A stretch of DNA of 64,000 nucleotides. Origin: Undaria pinnatifida. Lineage: Eukaryota > Sar > Phaeophyceae > Laminariales > Alariaceae. This document shows, in pieces, positions 44,281 through 55,295 of the stretch; positions within the stretch are counted from its first letter, which is position 1; each line of letters opens with the position of its first letter. The stretch lies in assembly GCA_012845835.1 (NCBI GenBank), contig JABAKD010000002.1, positions 26,161,210-26,225,209 on the forward strand, given 5' to 3'. The position numbers and the translations under genes are program-made. A model generated the notes under the pieces. The model was not told where the DNA came from. It saw only the letters and a program-made list of their open reading frames with translations, and made no database searches.

Positions 44281-45025
44281 TAAGCAGCGGGGCGGGCGGG
44301 GGAGAGCGAGGGGAGGGGACGGGGGGGAGTGAGGGAGGGCGCGCCGGGGAAGGCGCCGGGGAGGGGGCGGAAGAAAGGAGCTTGAAGCTCAATCTACGTG
44401 ATGATTCCCATGGTGATCTCAAGGGGGGGAGGGGGGGGGTGAAATGAGCTTTTCTTCCATTTTGAAGTGCCATCTTCATCTTTCGTGGGACGCGCCGGGG
44501 GGGTGGGGGAGGGGGACAGACGAAGCAAAGTCCATCTACTACAGTACTATCATACGTGTTTCGCGTGAAGATTTCAACAAGAAAGAGGAGAAAGAGGGGG
44601 GAGTGATTGTGTAGCTCTCTGCTCTCGATTTCCCTTTTCCCGTGCCCGTCATTCCTTCCTTTTGGAACCGCACGCGCTTTTTTGGGGACAAACAACTCGG
44701 AATTAGTGTGGGATCGTATTTTCAGTGGTGAAAAAAAGGGGGAAAAAAAATGCCGAAATAGATCACATCCCGCCTGCGGAAGACGCCGGCTCTTACATGT
44801 TAACAGCGTTGCTTGCGTGCTTTGTCGGTGTTTTTTCGGTGTGTTTTCGGTGTGAAAAAATCTCCGGAGACAACATGGTATGATACGATACGGATTTATT
44901 ACCGGGCACCCGTTTCGCATGCACCCCCCCCCTCTTGTAAAGCTTCGATGGCACGCGAAACCGCGGTGTATATCGCTCGGTCGACTTTCGTTTTTGGTGG
45001 TTGCATGCATGCGCTGAGTTCTTGC
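44281..45025. other. No gene seen downstream of the bZIP-PAS gene
   Basis: G-rich low-complexity DNA (44285-44450), then non-coding sequence. An R6-type block lies at about 44669-44729. No AATAAA close to the stop. Confidence 0.4.
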
Positions 45026-45028
45026 TGC

Positions 45029-45059
<31 letters not shown>

Positions 45060-45103
45060 ACTGCTGCTGCAGCTGTCTTTTTTTTTGCGATTTCGTTTTT
45101 TCG

Positions 45104-45128
<25 letters not shown>
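45026..45128. repeat. (CTG/TTG)n and poly-T tracts
   Basis: CTG/TTG units (45026-45073) followed by T runs up to about 26 bases. Confidence 0.9.
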
Positions 45129-45135
<7 letters not shown>

Positions 45136-45680
45136 TTTACGTTTTTGTCGTTTTTGTTGGGTTTTTTTTAACGTAAAACATCGTTTTGGATTTCTTTTTA
45201 GATGTTTTTTTAGGGCTTTCTTTTATCGTGTCATTAACCGTTTGCTTTTCTAATACATACGGATAATACCCGGCAGTGAAAATCGTCGGCCAAACGGGTA
45301 AAAAAATTGTTACGAATTTAATTTTCCACACTCACTCTGCTTGTTGTCCGGGGTTGAAGTTCATGCAACACAACACGTATGCACCGTGTAAAACGGTTTT
45401 TCAGTTTGTGGGTTAATTCATTTAGAGAATAGAAGGCCATCAGCTTTTCTTTTTGTTGCCAAACGCCCACCAGCGCTAGAAAGGGTCGCAAGATTTTGCG
45501 ACTCAATTGCAAAGGCGTACACAGCATTATTAGAAGCCTAGCCAGGTATACATGGAAATAACAAGGGGAAAATAGGTGTATCTGGAGAGTCGTTCCGGTA
45601 ATGGCAGTATCGAATAGGTTGGGGGGGGGGGGGTAGGGGGGGCGTGGGGAGAGCGGTGTTCTGACATTCGGAACGGGGCG
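45129..45680. other. No gene seen
   Basis: T-rich non-coding sequence; G runs near 45620-45640. Confidence 0.4.
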
Positions 45681-45830
45681 GGGCGTGCTCATTTGTTGCT
45701 TGCCGTAGTCATTTGACCCTTGACCATGCACCCCTTAGAAGACGCCGGAGAGGGGGGGTACTCGTTTATTGCTTGCCTTTTTTTTTTTTTTTTCACGTTG
45801 ACGGCCCATCCCTTTCGAGATGAGGGGGGA
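45681..45830. repeat. R11 dispersed repeat (relative at 52.6 kb)
   Basis: 'ctcatttgttgcttgcc', 'gtcatttgacc-ttgaccatgca' and 'ccccttagaagacg' recur near 52630-52700. Within this copy 'actcgttta-ttgcttgcc' appears again at about 45758. Confidence 0.55.
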
Positions 45831-46812
45831 GGTGGGAGGAGGTGACCAAAAATGTAGAACCCTCTGTCGTAAGCCATATAGGGGCCACCACTCTGTATGC
45901 CGTAAGGCCAAAGCTGTACAGTTGTTGTGTTCGAGCTTGTGTAACTGGATCACGGGGCAGATGCATCATAGATGTTGGATTAATCCGAGTTGATATCTCG
46001 GCGTGTGTCTCCGGCCGCCCCCGCACCCCCCGTCCCCCCCTGACGTATAACATTGCGGCGATATCGCCCCATATACCATTATACTTGACATTGGGTAGTG
46101 TAAACAGAACTTGTGTCAACAGCAGCTATAATACCAACCGTTGTTTGTTTTTTTTACGTTGATCATTCAAGGTCTGCTACATGATAGCAGGCGTTTGTTG
46201 TTTTACCTTGATCATGTAGGGTCTGCATTTCTTAAGTTAGTTTGACCGACCCCCTTAGAACTGCACGCACGCTTTTGGGGGAAAACTAAACTGCTAGGAA
46301 ATAGTATACCAGGTAGTTTTTTTGCTTCCCAGTAAAAAAAAGGGGTCAGCATCCCCCTTCTCAACTGCACCTACGCTAGAAATAGTGTGCAGTGGGAAAT
46401 TTTTCGGTCGTACGGACTTTTACGGCGACGGAAAGTGTCGCTTTTTCATTCCGGATCATGTCCTGGATGGCGTTTTCGTGTCGCGGGCCAACTGACCTTC
46501 GTACCGTATACCCTAGTACCCTTTTTTTTTGTACGACGTCGACAAAAAGAGTACCAATCGAAATAGATGACAAGTCTTTAAGGCTATATTTTCCGTACTT
46601 CGGCGACAGAAGCAACAACCCGATAGCAGCTGATTCTTTAGGCGCATGTACATTATTAGTAGTATCATTGCATTAATTTTTTTTTGCCAGGTCGCGCTGC
46701 ACGTCGCGTTGTTTGAGGCCGTGCACCACTCCGCGACTTCGCGCGAGTTGCGACTTTGCGGCCGTTTGCTTTGTGATAGTATTAGTATCACACGTGTCAT
46801 CCGTGGCTCCGT
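45831..46812. other. No gene seen
   Basis: Non-coding; 'gttg(t)ttttaccttgatcat' appears twice near 46150-46210. Confidence 0.4.
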
Positions 46813-46930
46813 TGGCTTTGTTTAGGGCGGGTCTGTTGGAGTACTACAGTACGGGGTCCCTCTAGAGGGCCTTTGTTTAGGGCGGGTTTGTTGAGAGTGC
46901 AGTACGGGGTCCCACTACAGTACGGTTTGA
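46813..46930 (+). repeat. Imperfect tandem duplication, about 57 bp
   Basis: 'tttgtttagggcgggt-tgttg' followed by 'cagtacggggtccc' occurs twice in tandem. Confidence 0.75.
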
Positions 46931-47934
46931 ACATTGCCTGTATTGCCGGTATAATGCCGGTAGAATTGTTTGGAACGGCATGGAACCCGCTGTACTACTG
47001 CAGCACCAGTATTGGTACTATGTCCAATTGTCCAATAGTACCAAAGGTGTCCGGTACAGTGCCGGTGGGTAGATGTTCGTTTCGGAAACAAAAAAGCGCT
47101 TAAGGCTTAGAACTGTACTTACGTTTTTTCGGGGGGGGGAACCAACTACTACGTGGAATACGTGTGGGATCACTTTTCTGTTTTTCTAACCCCCTTTTGG
47201 AAGTTGATACCATATTTTTGGGGATTAAACTACTTGGATTTATTGTGGAATCGTGTTTGTTGTTTTTTCTAGGTATTTAATAGTAGTTGTAGTTGGACGT
47301 AAAAATTTGTCCAGTCTAGTACCCGAGGTAGCTTGTTTTCCCTAGTATATTATGTGCCGGGCATTCGGTGGCCGCCCTCGAGGGGCTTGGATTGTTCCCG
47401 TTCTAAGACCTGAATATTAGGACCGGCATCCTCAGGCAAGGTCAGGGGCGTTCGGAGACCCAAGAGAGAGATAGGGCGAGCTTACGTTGTTTTTGTGGTA
47501 CCGCAGGTCGAGCGGCGTCGTGTAGACGTTCGCTTGAACTCAGATTTTGCTTCTCTTTTCTTTTGTGGCTTCTCGTGTTTTTCGGATCGTTTTCTGTTGA
47601 TCCGTCATTTTTTCGTGATTGACACTCGCGCCGCACATCATTGTCAAGACAGACAGAACATTAAACCCAATGTATAGAGCGTATATTCTGGGAGGTTGCG
47701 CGCGTTTCACCCCCCCCCCAGGGGGCGGCACATGCCCAATCCCCTCCCGTAGCTCTCGGACCACGCGTAGTTATGCCGCATATTCAGCGGCAAATTGGCA
47801 AGGCGGGGGTAGAGCCTATCCCCTTTAAAATTGCACACAAGCCTCTTTGGGGGGGAATGGAGCAACGGTACTTAAGATTATTCGTGTTGGGTGTTTTCGG
47901 AATATGACGAGGGCTAAAATGATTTGCTCGGTGT
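46931..47934. other. No gene seen
   Basis: Non-coding with small CGGTA-rich repeats near 46940-47070 and an R6-like block near 47210. Confidence 0.4.
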
Positions 47935-48240
47935 GATGTTTTCCCAAAATTGGATTTCTATCGATTGGTTTTTTGAACGTAGTGTACGTGTGGCGGACCT
48001 ATCCGCGATGAAGTAGGTTTTTTTGGTGTGATGTAGTGTCACGCGGCTGACTAATGCGCGATCAAACAGCTTTGGCGTTCGATGCAGTGTACGCGGTTGA
48101 CCAATCCGCAATCAAGTAGGTTGGGCGCTCGATGTAATGTACGCGGCTGACCAATCCGCGATCAAGCAGGTTTTGAGTTTGATGTAGCAGGTTGCAGGTT
48201 AAACCGCGATGAAGTAGGTTTTTTGAGTTCGATGTAGATG
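47935..48240 (+). repeat. Minisatellite, about 55-bp units, roughly five copies
   Basis: Units read 'ttcgatgtagtgtacgcgg', 'ctgaccaatccgcgatcaag', 'aggttttttg', with variation in each copy; the fourth is partly deleted. Confidence 0.8.
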
Positions 48241-48414
48241 GCATTTCCGCCAAGGGTGGGCTGAGAGGCGGAGGAAGGGGGGCGTACCTTTGAGCAAGGT
48301 AGAGGTGAAACAGCAGCGCTCTATACGTGTCCAGGATAAATGATGTTTTACATAGACCAATCCTTCGTCCGGATTTTTTTTCGGTCATCCTTTCTACGTT
48401 GCGTGACGATCGAC

Positions 48415-48790
48415 GAGCGAGTGCGGGAAAAGGGGGAACACCCGTGACGACTGTTTGTCCAGCGGTAGGTCGTTGACGGTGACACCTCTCTCCCGCGAGC
48501 TGAGCTGGAAGAAAGTAAAAGTTTTTAGTAACAACGAAAAACGTAACTCGCATGGTGAGCTCTCACGCTCGGCAACCTTCGGGACAAGCCGTGACTATAA
48601 TTTGTCCTACATGGTTCTTCATGATTCGCACAGGCGCCCCAGCGGTGGGCACAGGACCTGGTGTCTTCCCCTCTCCCCCGCCGGTACATGCCTCTGGTTT
48701 TACCACACGCATAGGTCTCAACAGCCCCACTGGTCGTCGATTTCATCGCATGGTGCTCTATATTAGCTCACGCTCCGAAGTGTTATTTTG
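48415..48790. repeat. S1-related fragments in inverted order
   Basis: 'aacacccgtgacgactgtttgtcc' near 48437 (+) and, on the other strand near 48570-48760, 'gacaagccgtgac', 'cccctctcccccgccggtacatg' and 'cagccccactggtcgtcgattt' recall the S1 body in both orientations. Strongly diverged. Confidence 0.4.
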
Positions 48791-49345
48791 TGCCGCACAG
48801 GCAACCAAGATACCAGTACGTTTTAAGCATTTTGCTCAAAAAGACAAGCGCGAGACAAACCTTTTAGTCTGTGTCATACTTCGTACCAGGGTACAGTACA
48901 ACATACGAAGACCACTCAAAACCAATTCTCCAGACCGAGCACGGCAGCGTAGACATAATTAGCCCTTTCCCCACGGCACAATACATCCTGCACCAACTCC
49001 AAGTTGTTTGTCCTCAAAAGTGTCAGGGTAGGCATGAATTCTTTTGGGATTTTGATTATAGCGTACCGATCAAATAAGTGACAAGAGCGCGATCTAATCA
49101 AGCCCCTAGTGAGGGGGGTGCGCGGCAAAGGGAGCATTATAATGCTTCATGGGTTCTTACAGCTGTCGGCAACACAGTCCAGGACACACATGTCATATCC
49201 TACACCACCAGCAGCTCAAATTGCCTCGAGTGGCCGATTGTTAAGATACGCGGCCTCGAAACTCCTGTAATTATCCGAATTGAGATCATTTGGATGGGTT
49301 TCGTATGATAAGGTTGGCGTTTTATATTCGGGAAAGTTAGGAAAT
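48791..49345. other. No gene seen
   Basis: Non-coding; an R6-like block near 48985-49020. Confidence 0.4.
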
Positions 49346-49371
49346 AGATCGGAGGCACGTGCCTCCGATCT
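49346..49371. repeat. Perfect 26-bp palindrome
   Basis: AGATCGGAGGCAC followed at once by its complement, with no spacer; the centre is CACGTG. Confidence 0.95.
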
Positions 49372-49512
49372 CAGAAGCTATCCGGGGCTCTGGTGGAAAC
49401 GAAGAAAGCTACGTCTCTACGAAGGAAACGAAAGTGAACACTCTCCGAGAATCTGCTCAATTGGCAGACCTGCAAGGGACACTCTGTGTCCCCCCACCTT
49501 TAACTTTACATG

Positions 49513-49558
49513 TGGCGTCGTCGGCAGGACTTTTCTTTCTGTCCTGCCGACGACGCCA
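49513..49558 (-). repeat. Perfect 18-bp hairpin at a TRIM primer-binding site
   Basis: Arms 49513-49530 and 49541-49558 (TGGCGTCGTCGGCAGGAC and its exact complement) flank a 10-nt loop. The arm next to the LTR-like repeat is the TRIM primer-binding-like sequence, so the other arm equals the tRNA-like 3' end (…GACGCCA) that would prime it. Confidence 0.9.
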
Positions 49559-49560
49559 TT

Positions 49561-49644
49561 TGTTAAAGAATTAGTGGGGTATTAGTCCGTTTCACCACTT
49601 GCGAAAGGTTAACCAATAGCTTACCCAAACTAAGCCCTGTGACA
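49561..49644 (-). mobile_element. TRIM LTR-like repeat, copy D (fossil)
   Basis: Reverse of the family repeat: TGTTAAAGAATTAG … 'accaatagcttacccaaactaagcc'. It is followed on its 3' side by the primer-site hairpin. Confidence 0.7.
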
Positions 49645-49665
49645 CGATGCTATATATAATGATTT

Positions 49666-49751
49666 TGTTTTAAGGTATTTGTGGAATATTGGTCCGTTTG
49701 ACCACTTGCAAAAGGTTAACCAATAGCTTATCCAAAGTAAGCCATATAACA
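49666..49751 (-). mobile_element. TRIM solo LTR-like repeat, copy E (fossil)
   Basis: Reverse orientation, 'tgttttaaggtatttgtgg' to 'gccatataaca'. No internal region attached. Confidence 0.65.
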
Positions 49752-49821
49752 TTCGTTGTTGTTTTTTTACAATTTTCCCCTCAGAAGTCTCGAAAGGATT
49801 TTTCTATAAATAATGATTTTG

Positions 49822-49905
49822 TGTTAAGGTATTAGTGGGATATTGGTCCGTTTGACCACTTGCAAAAGGTTAACCAATAGCTTACCCAAAGTAAGCCATA
49901 TAGCA
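49822..49905 (-). mobile_element. TRIM solo LTR-like repeat, copy F (fossil)
   Basis: Reverse orientation, 'tgttaaggtattagtggg' to 'gccatatagca'. E and F with the sequence after them ('attcgttgttgttttttta' … 'cgaaaggatttttctata') form a 154-bp tandem duplication, so F arose with E rather than by separate insertion. Confidence 0.7.
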
Positions 49906-51011
49906 TTCGTTGTTGTTTTTTTACAATTTTCCTTTCAGAACTCTCGAAAGGATTTTTCTATACTGCAAATGATATCCTAGACTAATTCCAAGTAGTTTGT
50001 ACTCAAAACGTGGGAGCAGTTACGATGAGGGCAAACTCCTCCAGCATGAAGCAAGGCCGCTCAGCACAGGAGATGCGGCATGATGTGCGGATGTCCGTGA
50101 GCCCAAGCTCGTTCGGGGTTCGAGGGCGGGTACTAAAAAACTGTAGTATCTGGCCTGGATTCGACCTCATGTGAAAGAGTCGTGGTGCTGGAAGGTGAGA
50201 GGGAAGAGACGCAGGGGTATCAGCTGCGCTTGGAGACAGCACCGGTTCTTCTTCATAGATTTCTTATTACGGGCATTGAGCCATGAGAAGCTCGAGGAGA
50301 CAGGAAAGGAGAAGGGAGAGGAGGAGGAGGAGTGAGAGCACGGGGGTGGGGTGAAGCTCACAGAGTTCGCTTCACCCCAGCATTGCTGCTGTGCTCTCTT
50401 CTGGACCTTCACCTATGGAACGTACAAGGAACGTTCTCCTAGATGTTCTGTATTCCCATGAGCGTCTAACGCGCTTACTTCTATCTATCTTGTCCAGAGG
50501 AGGAACGTTCCATTCCCGAGAACGCTCTTGTGGTACAAACTAGCTAGATTCTACGGGTTATCCGCTTCACTCATAATATTCCGTTAAAGAGAACCTTCTT
50601 GTGGCCAATAGACCATAACTCTGCAGGCTATCTTACCGAATCTATTGCCAGCTATACTGACACTCTATTACACTCATGCACACGCCAAAAGGTTTTTAAA
50701 ATCATTAATACCTGATAGCAGCACCAAGTGCATCTGGCCACGAACATGCAGATAATTTTTGGCGTCCGTCAGCTGTGGGCTCACCCAAACTGGGTGGGGA
50801 CTTTCCACCTCTTTTCAGCATGTATAGCGAAAAAAGTAGGGCGAGTTTTTTTCACCTCCACTCTCATTGCGACCGCGTTTGGTTGTTTACATCCTGTGCA
50901 AGCTTGAGGTACAACAAAACACTTTGGAGAAACTCTATTGCACCATAGTAACAACAAAAAACTGAACGCAGTGCAAGCCCGATCGCTCAATAATACTCTA
51001 CTAAAATTTAG
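49906..51011. other. No gene seen
   Basis: Non-coding; an R6-like block near 49978-50020, otherwise unremarkable. Confidence 0.4.
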
Positions 51012-51395
<384 letters not shown>

Positions 51396-51498
51396 TATCA
51401 TTTCAGCCATCGTATAACCAATGTGTTATGCGTGCATGCGCTTCGATGTCGATCACTCGTCGTAAACATTACCCCCAGCAAGCACAAGAAAAGAAAAG

Positions 51499-51715
51499 CG
51501 GTGCTTTTCACGGGCCGGATCTCTTCTCGGTATACCAATCGGATCGGATCAAGGTGACCCGACCCGTCCCGTGATATTAAAAAAAACTTCCTGATCCGAC
51601 CCCGCTCGACCTGTGAGACTTCCAACACCTCCTGACCCGACCCGACTAGACCGGCGAGATTTTTTAAAACCTCCTTTTGACCCACGGGCCGGGTTATGAC
51701 CCGTGGAAAGCCTTG
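51499..51715. mobile_element. hAT-type MITE, 217 bp
   Basis: Left CGGTGCTTTTCACGGG and right end complementary to CAAGGCTTTCCACGGG, both near the family end CAGGGCTTTTCACGGG. Subterminal GACCC blocks lie inside. Flanks AAGAAAAG and AAAAAAAA match 6 of 8 and are too simple to prove a target duplication. Confidence 0.7.
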
Positions 51716-53123
51716 AAAAAAAAACAAGGAAATATGTTTAACGGCGGCTGTAGGGCCGACTTCGTCTGACGCGCCGTCGCCCGGTCCGGTTTCGGACTGC
51801 AAGCGAACATGGGAGGTCCTTGGCCTTCTTCACGCAATCGCTCGTAAAATGCTGGTCTACCTTGAATCGCAATTAAAGACCCAGCTCTTGAGCACCTAAC
51901 AACCACGCTAGCGCCTAATTCTAGAGCTTACAACAACAGCCGGTAGTGGTACTAAAACGGGGCAAAAAAACTAGCCCCCCCCCCCGCGGCAAAACGCCCC
52001 CTGTTTATACTTCAAAAGCAGCCGGTGGTACCACATAGTGCTACAAAGACGAGGCCTGTTTCATTGCTAGTCGGCCGTGCGTAAGTCCAAACGGCCGACG
52101 GCTACAAGTGGTACAGCACCAGCCCAGAGAAAAAGGCGAACCCAACGGCCCGCTCGATTGTCTACGGGCGTGACTACTGAACATCAAACAACGCCGTCGA
52201 CCCCTCTTTGGCTGTCCCCAGGCTGCCCACAAAACACGTAGCACACATAAAACCCGAACTCGCCGGGGAGTGTCTATACGGGGCACGCACAGAAATGGTT
52301 ACCCATTTGAACCTCCACGTATATAACCCTCAGCTTGGCAGGAGCCCGGGGCAAGCAAGCCGCTTGAGCACGAACTACGAACGGGCACACTCGGCCGCGT
52401 TTCATAGGGGTGCAAAACCCCGTACCGCCTGATGAGAAGAACAGGTAAGCGGGGATGGGAGAGATCGAGGACCAGCGTCAGAGGAAAAAAAATCGATAAA
52501 AATAGATTTGGCCAAGCTTTCGAACAAAACGGTTGATAATACAAATTAACTCCTCATTGTACCTTTGACAAAAAAGTGGACCGTCCACTCCAACTCTTCA
52601 GCACATGCAAATGGGAGGGGGGAGGGGGGGGGGGCGTACTCATTTGTTGCTTGCCTTCGTCATTTGACCATTGACCACGCATCCCTTTGGAGACGGAGCA
52701 CCGTTCCTACCCCTAATAGAGACACCTCCAACATTTGGGCGCTCATTTTTTTTCTTGGGGGGCGTGAAAAGTTAAGAAAGTTGGACCACTTCGTCGAAGA
52801 TGGGCCATGTTTTTTTTTGTAAAACATGAAAACATTGTGTGAACTGTGAGTTCTCCCAGAAGCTCGACCCTCAACTTTGCAAGCTGTCCGTGATACAACA
52901 CGTGGGATGCGCGCGTTTTCTACAAAGCCATGCTATACCCTTGCTTGCCACTTGGTACCCAGGTACATCACAAACGCACTCCTACTTTTGGCATACTCCC
53001 TGTATACGTCGCAACCCAGCACATGTCCAGCCAAGGTCTGAAGCTCGAGCTAGCGCTGCTGTTCAAGCCTCGGCGGGCATGCGGTTGGTTTGTACAGTCT
53101 GCATCCCTCTGATTGGACGCCCC
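51716..53123. other. No gene seen
   Basis: Non-coding; R11 relative at about 52630-52700, C and G runs, no recognised domain. Confidence 0.4.
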
Positions 53124-53376
53124 CTTAGATGGATAGAGGTAGCATTTTCTGGCTGTTTTTTTTTGTTTTTTTCTGAATGACGGACGGGACTCCTTAACCC
53201 AAAACCGTCGGAAAAACATCCATTTATTTTTACAACACTGTTCGTTGTATACCTAGGCCATGATATTGTTCGCCAGGCAGCACTTTCATTTCCCCCAAAA
53301 TCAGCTTTTTGCCTCAAGAAAAGGCATGCAGAACCTCCTCAATAGGTAGGGAGACGCAGAAAAAAAATCGGTGCAC
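53124..53376 (+). repeat. R2 repeat copy
   Basis: 'ggatagaggtagca', 'gactccttaacccaaaaccgtcgg', 'ttgtatacctaggccatg', 'cctcaataggta' and 'aatcggtgcacctct' in R2 order. Confidence 0.65.
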
Positions 53377-54079
53377 CTCTACCCCAGCCAGCGCTTGCCA
53401 TTGGGTGGACAGTTGGTCCCCCCCCCCCCCGAAGAAAAAAAAAACGCCCTGGGAAAAAATCGAGAAGGATCATGGATGCGCGTGCTCGTGTGCACCAACC
53501 CCAGACAAAAAACGCTCCAAGAAAGCAGCGCGCCTCCTTTGGCTCCGCGGCCCCTTGTTTGCCTGAACTGCCAAACTTTAAGCACGAGCAGAGACCAATC
53601 GGCGGGGCGGGGGACCTCACGGCTGAACCGAAAAAGAGCTTCAACTACCGTAACATTCAGTGCCCCGCTGTCTACAGCAATCTTATCGTACTTGGTCGAA
53701 ACTATATCAGCACAGTAGGGTAACCCGGTTTAAGAGCACCTCGGAGCAGGCCAGCGTTACCGATCTTATCTCCGAACCGCTCGAATCCCTGTTTAAGAGC
53801 AATTTTGAAACTATCCCGAGGCAAGAGCAAACTCTATCTGAACCAGGGATACGACTGGGCTCGCCATATCTCTCCATTCCAGGGTTAAACAAATGTACTG
53901 TAATTCTAACTGGCCGTCGAGAGACCGACCTGACTCACCGCGAGGCCCCGGGTGTTGATTCCCTGCAGAAGGAGCGATGACAGACGCAACAGCCGCCCAT
54001 ATATGCCCGCTGCAGGAAAAAATAGTAATGATCGAGGTCAAAATCGTGACCGTTTAAACAGCGCTCAACCCGGATCATA
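53377..54079. other. No gene seen
   Basis: Non-coding; homopolymer C and A runs near 53420-53445. Confidence 0.4.
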
Positions 54080-54112
54080 GGGTTAACTCTAACCCTAGCC
54101 CTAACCCTAGCG
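54080..54112. repeat. Interstitial telomere-like tract
   Basis: 'taaccctagccctaaccctag', degenerate CCCTAA (TTAGGG) repeats just downstream of the phosphatase stop. Confidence 0.7.
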
Positions 54113-54115
54113 AAT

Positions 54116-55239
54116 TCAAGCAGCCACAACGCGCTCAATTCGGCTGAGGGTGAACTGTACCGCAGGGTTAACCATCCTGCCGCAGCTACAGGCGACGCCG
54201 TCAAGGCTCCACGACCCAAGCTTACTGTTGCACAATACCGCCTCCCCTCCTCCCTCCAACTTGGACCCCCCTCGCCGCCCTCTCCTCCCGGGGCACAAAA
54301 TCTTGCCGAAGCTCCTGCGAGGATCCCAGCCAACCCCCCCGCGGCAGACCCCGAAAATTTCAATCCACTCCAACACTTCGGTGAACACAGAGGTGCAGGA
54401 ACCCATTTCCACCCGCACAGGAGAGGCAACACCTACAGCGGACACCCTGCCCCCAGTTTCGCGCAAGCCTCCGTCCTGACGATATTTTAGCGAGGCTGTA
54501 CCCTTTCCCACCCGAGTCGTTTTCGAACCGGGTGCTCTCCCGCCGAAACTTGATGACGGTAGGGAGGCGGTAGCAGAAGAACCGGGTGCTGCTGCTGCTG
54601 CAGCCTCCCTTGCCGCGAGCCAAGAACTCCCATCCCCATGCCTGCTAAAAGAAGCGTAGACACTATCGCTCGCGGCCTGAACGACGGGGTGCAAGTGGTC
54701 AACCACGTTAGTCTCCAAGAACAGAGGAGCGCGGCACGCCCTGCACCGATACCCCGCCCTCGTTCCTGACGCCACCCCCACCGCCGCCCCACCACAACCT
54801 TCTCGGAAGGGAGCCGGGACCGGGTCACCGTTGCTGCCCACGCCACGATAATTTTTGCCACTGCTTCCTAACGGTTGTAACCGCTGCAGATAACCATCAT
54901 CCCCGCCTCTCACGCCGCACGCGAACAGAAACCAACGGTACGTCGCATCCGCCAGAAAATGTATCGGGTCGTTCTTTTTCCCCGCCACTATTGTCTGGTC
55001 CCTTTTCTTCGCCACCGCTGATATCGGATCATTTTTCGCCCCCGCCGCTGTCCCCGCGGATGCACTCGCTGGTTCGTCGCCTTCGCGCGAGCCGGGAAGG
55101 CTGCAGCCCATGTGTTGGTAGAGGGTCAGCTGAGCCTCGAATCCTGGGTTGATATGCATGGTGGGTTGAGCCTTGCGCACCTCGGCTATGCCCCGGGCGA
55201 GAGACATGTCCTTGTGCTTCATGAGGTAGGCAACAACGA
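54116..55239 (-). CDS. YVH1/DUSP12-type dual-specificity phosphatase, 3' exon
   Basis: A 374-codon terminal exon. It opens with VVVAYLMKHKDMSLARGI and HINPGFEAQL, the segment just after the HCxxGxSRS loop in dual-specificity phosphatases, so the catalytic Cys must be on an upstream exon. A CRAC pair (about residues 166-169), CTSVFTEVLEWI (about 282) and the C-terminal C-N-SKLGSWSLDGVACSCG with GRMVNPAVQFTLSRIERV are the zinc-binding tail of YVH1/DUSP12, which acts in 60S ribosome maturation in other eukaryotes. The start is set by a CGCCCAG acceptor after a (CCCA)n tract, entering in phase 1. G-rich in-frame insertions separate EWI from GKILCP and split the CP-x-C pair. No HC-loop exon was found up to the window end: either far upstream or lost. 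Confidence 0.75.
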
Positions 55240-55242
55240 CTG

Positions 55243-55295
55243 GGCGGGGTGGATGGGTGGGTGGGTGGGTGGGTGGGTGGGTGGGGGGGTGGGTG
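55243..55295. repeat. (GGGT)n microsatellite at the phosphatase splice acceptor
   Basis: On the minus strand this is a (CCCA)n run ending directly at the acceptor, so it serves as the pyrimidine-rich tract. Confidence 0.9.

Noticed and set aside
44258-45010. Minus-strand frame of 250 codons
   Set aside because: Low-complexity Pro/Ser/Arg composition from G-rich plus-strand DNA, and it overlaps the 3' end of the bZIP-PAS exon.
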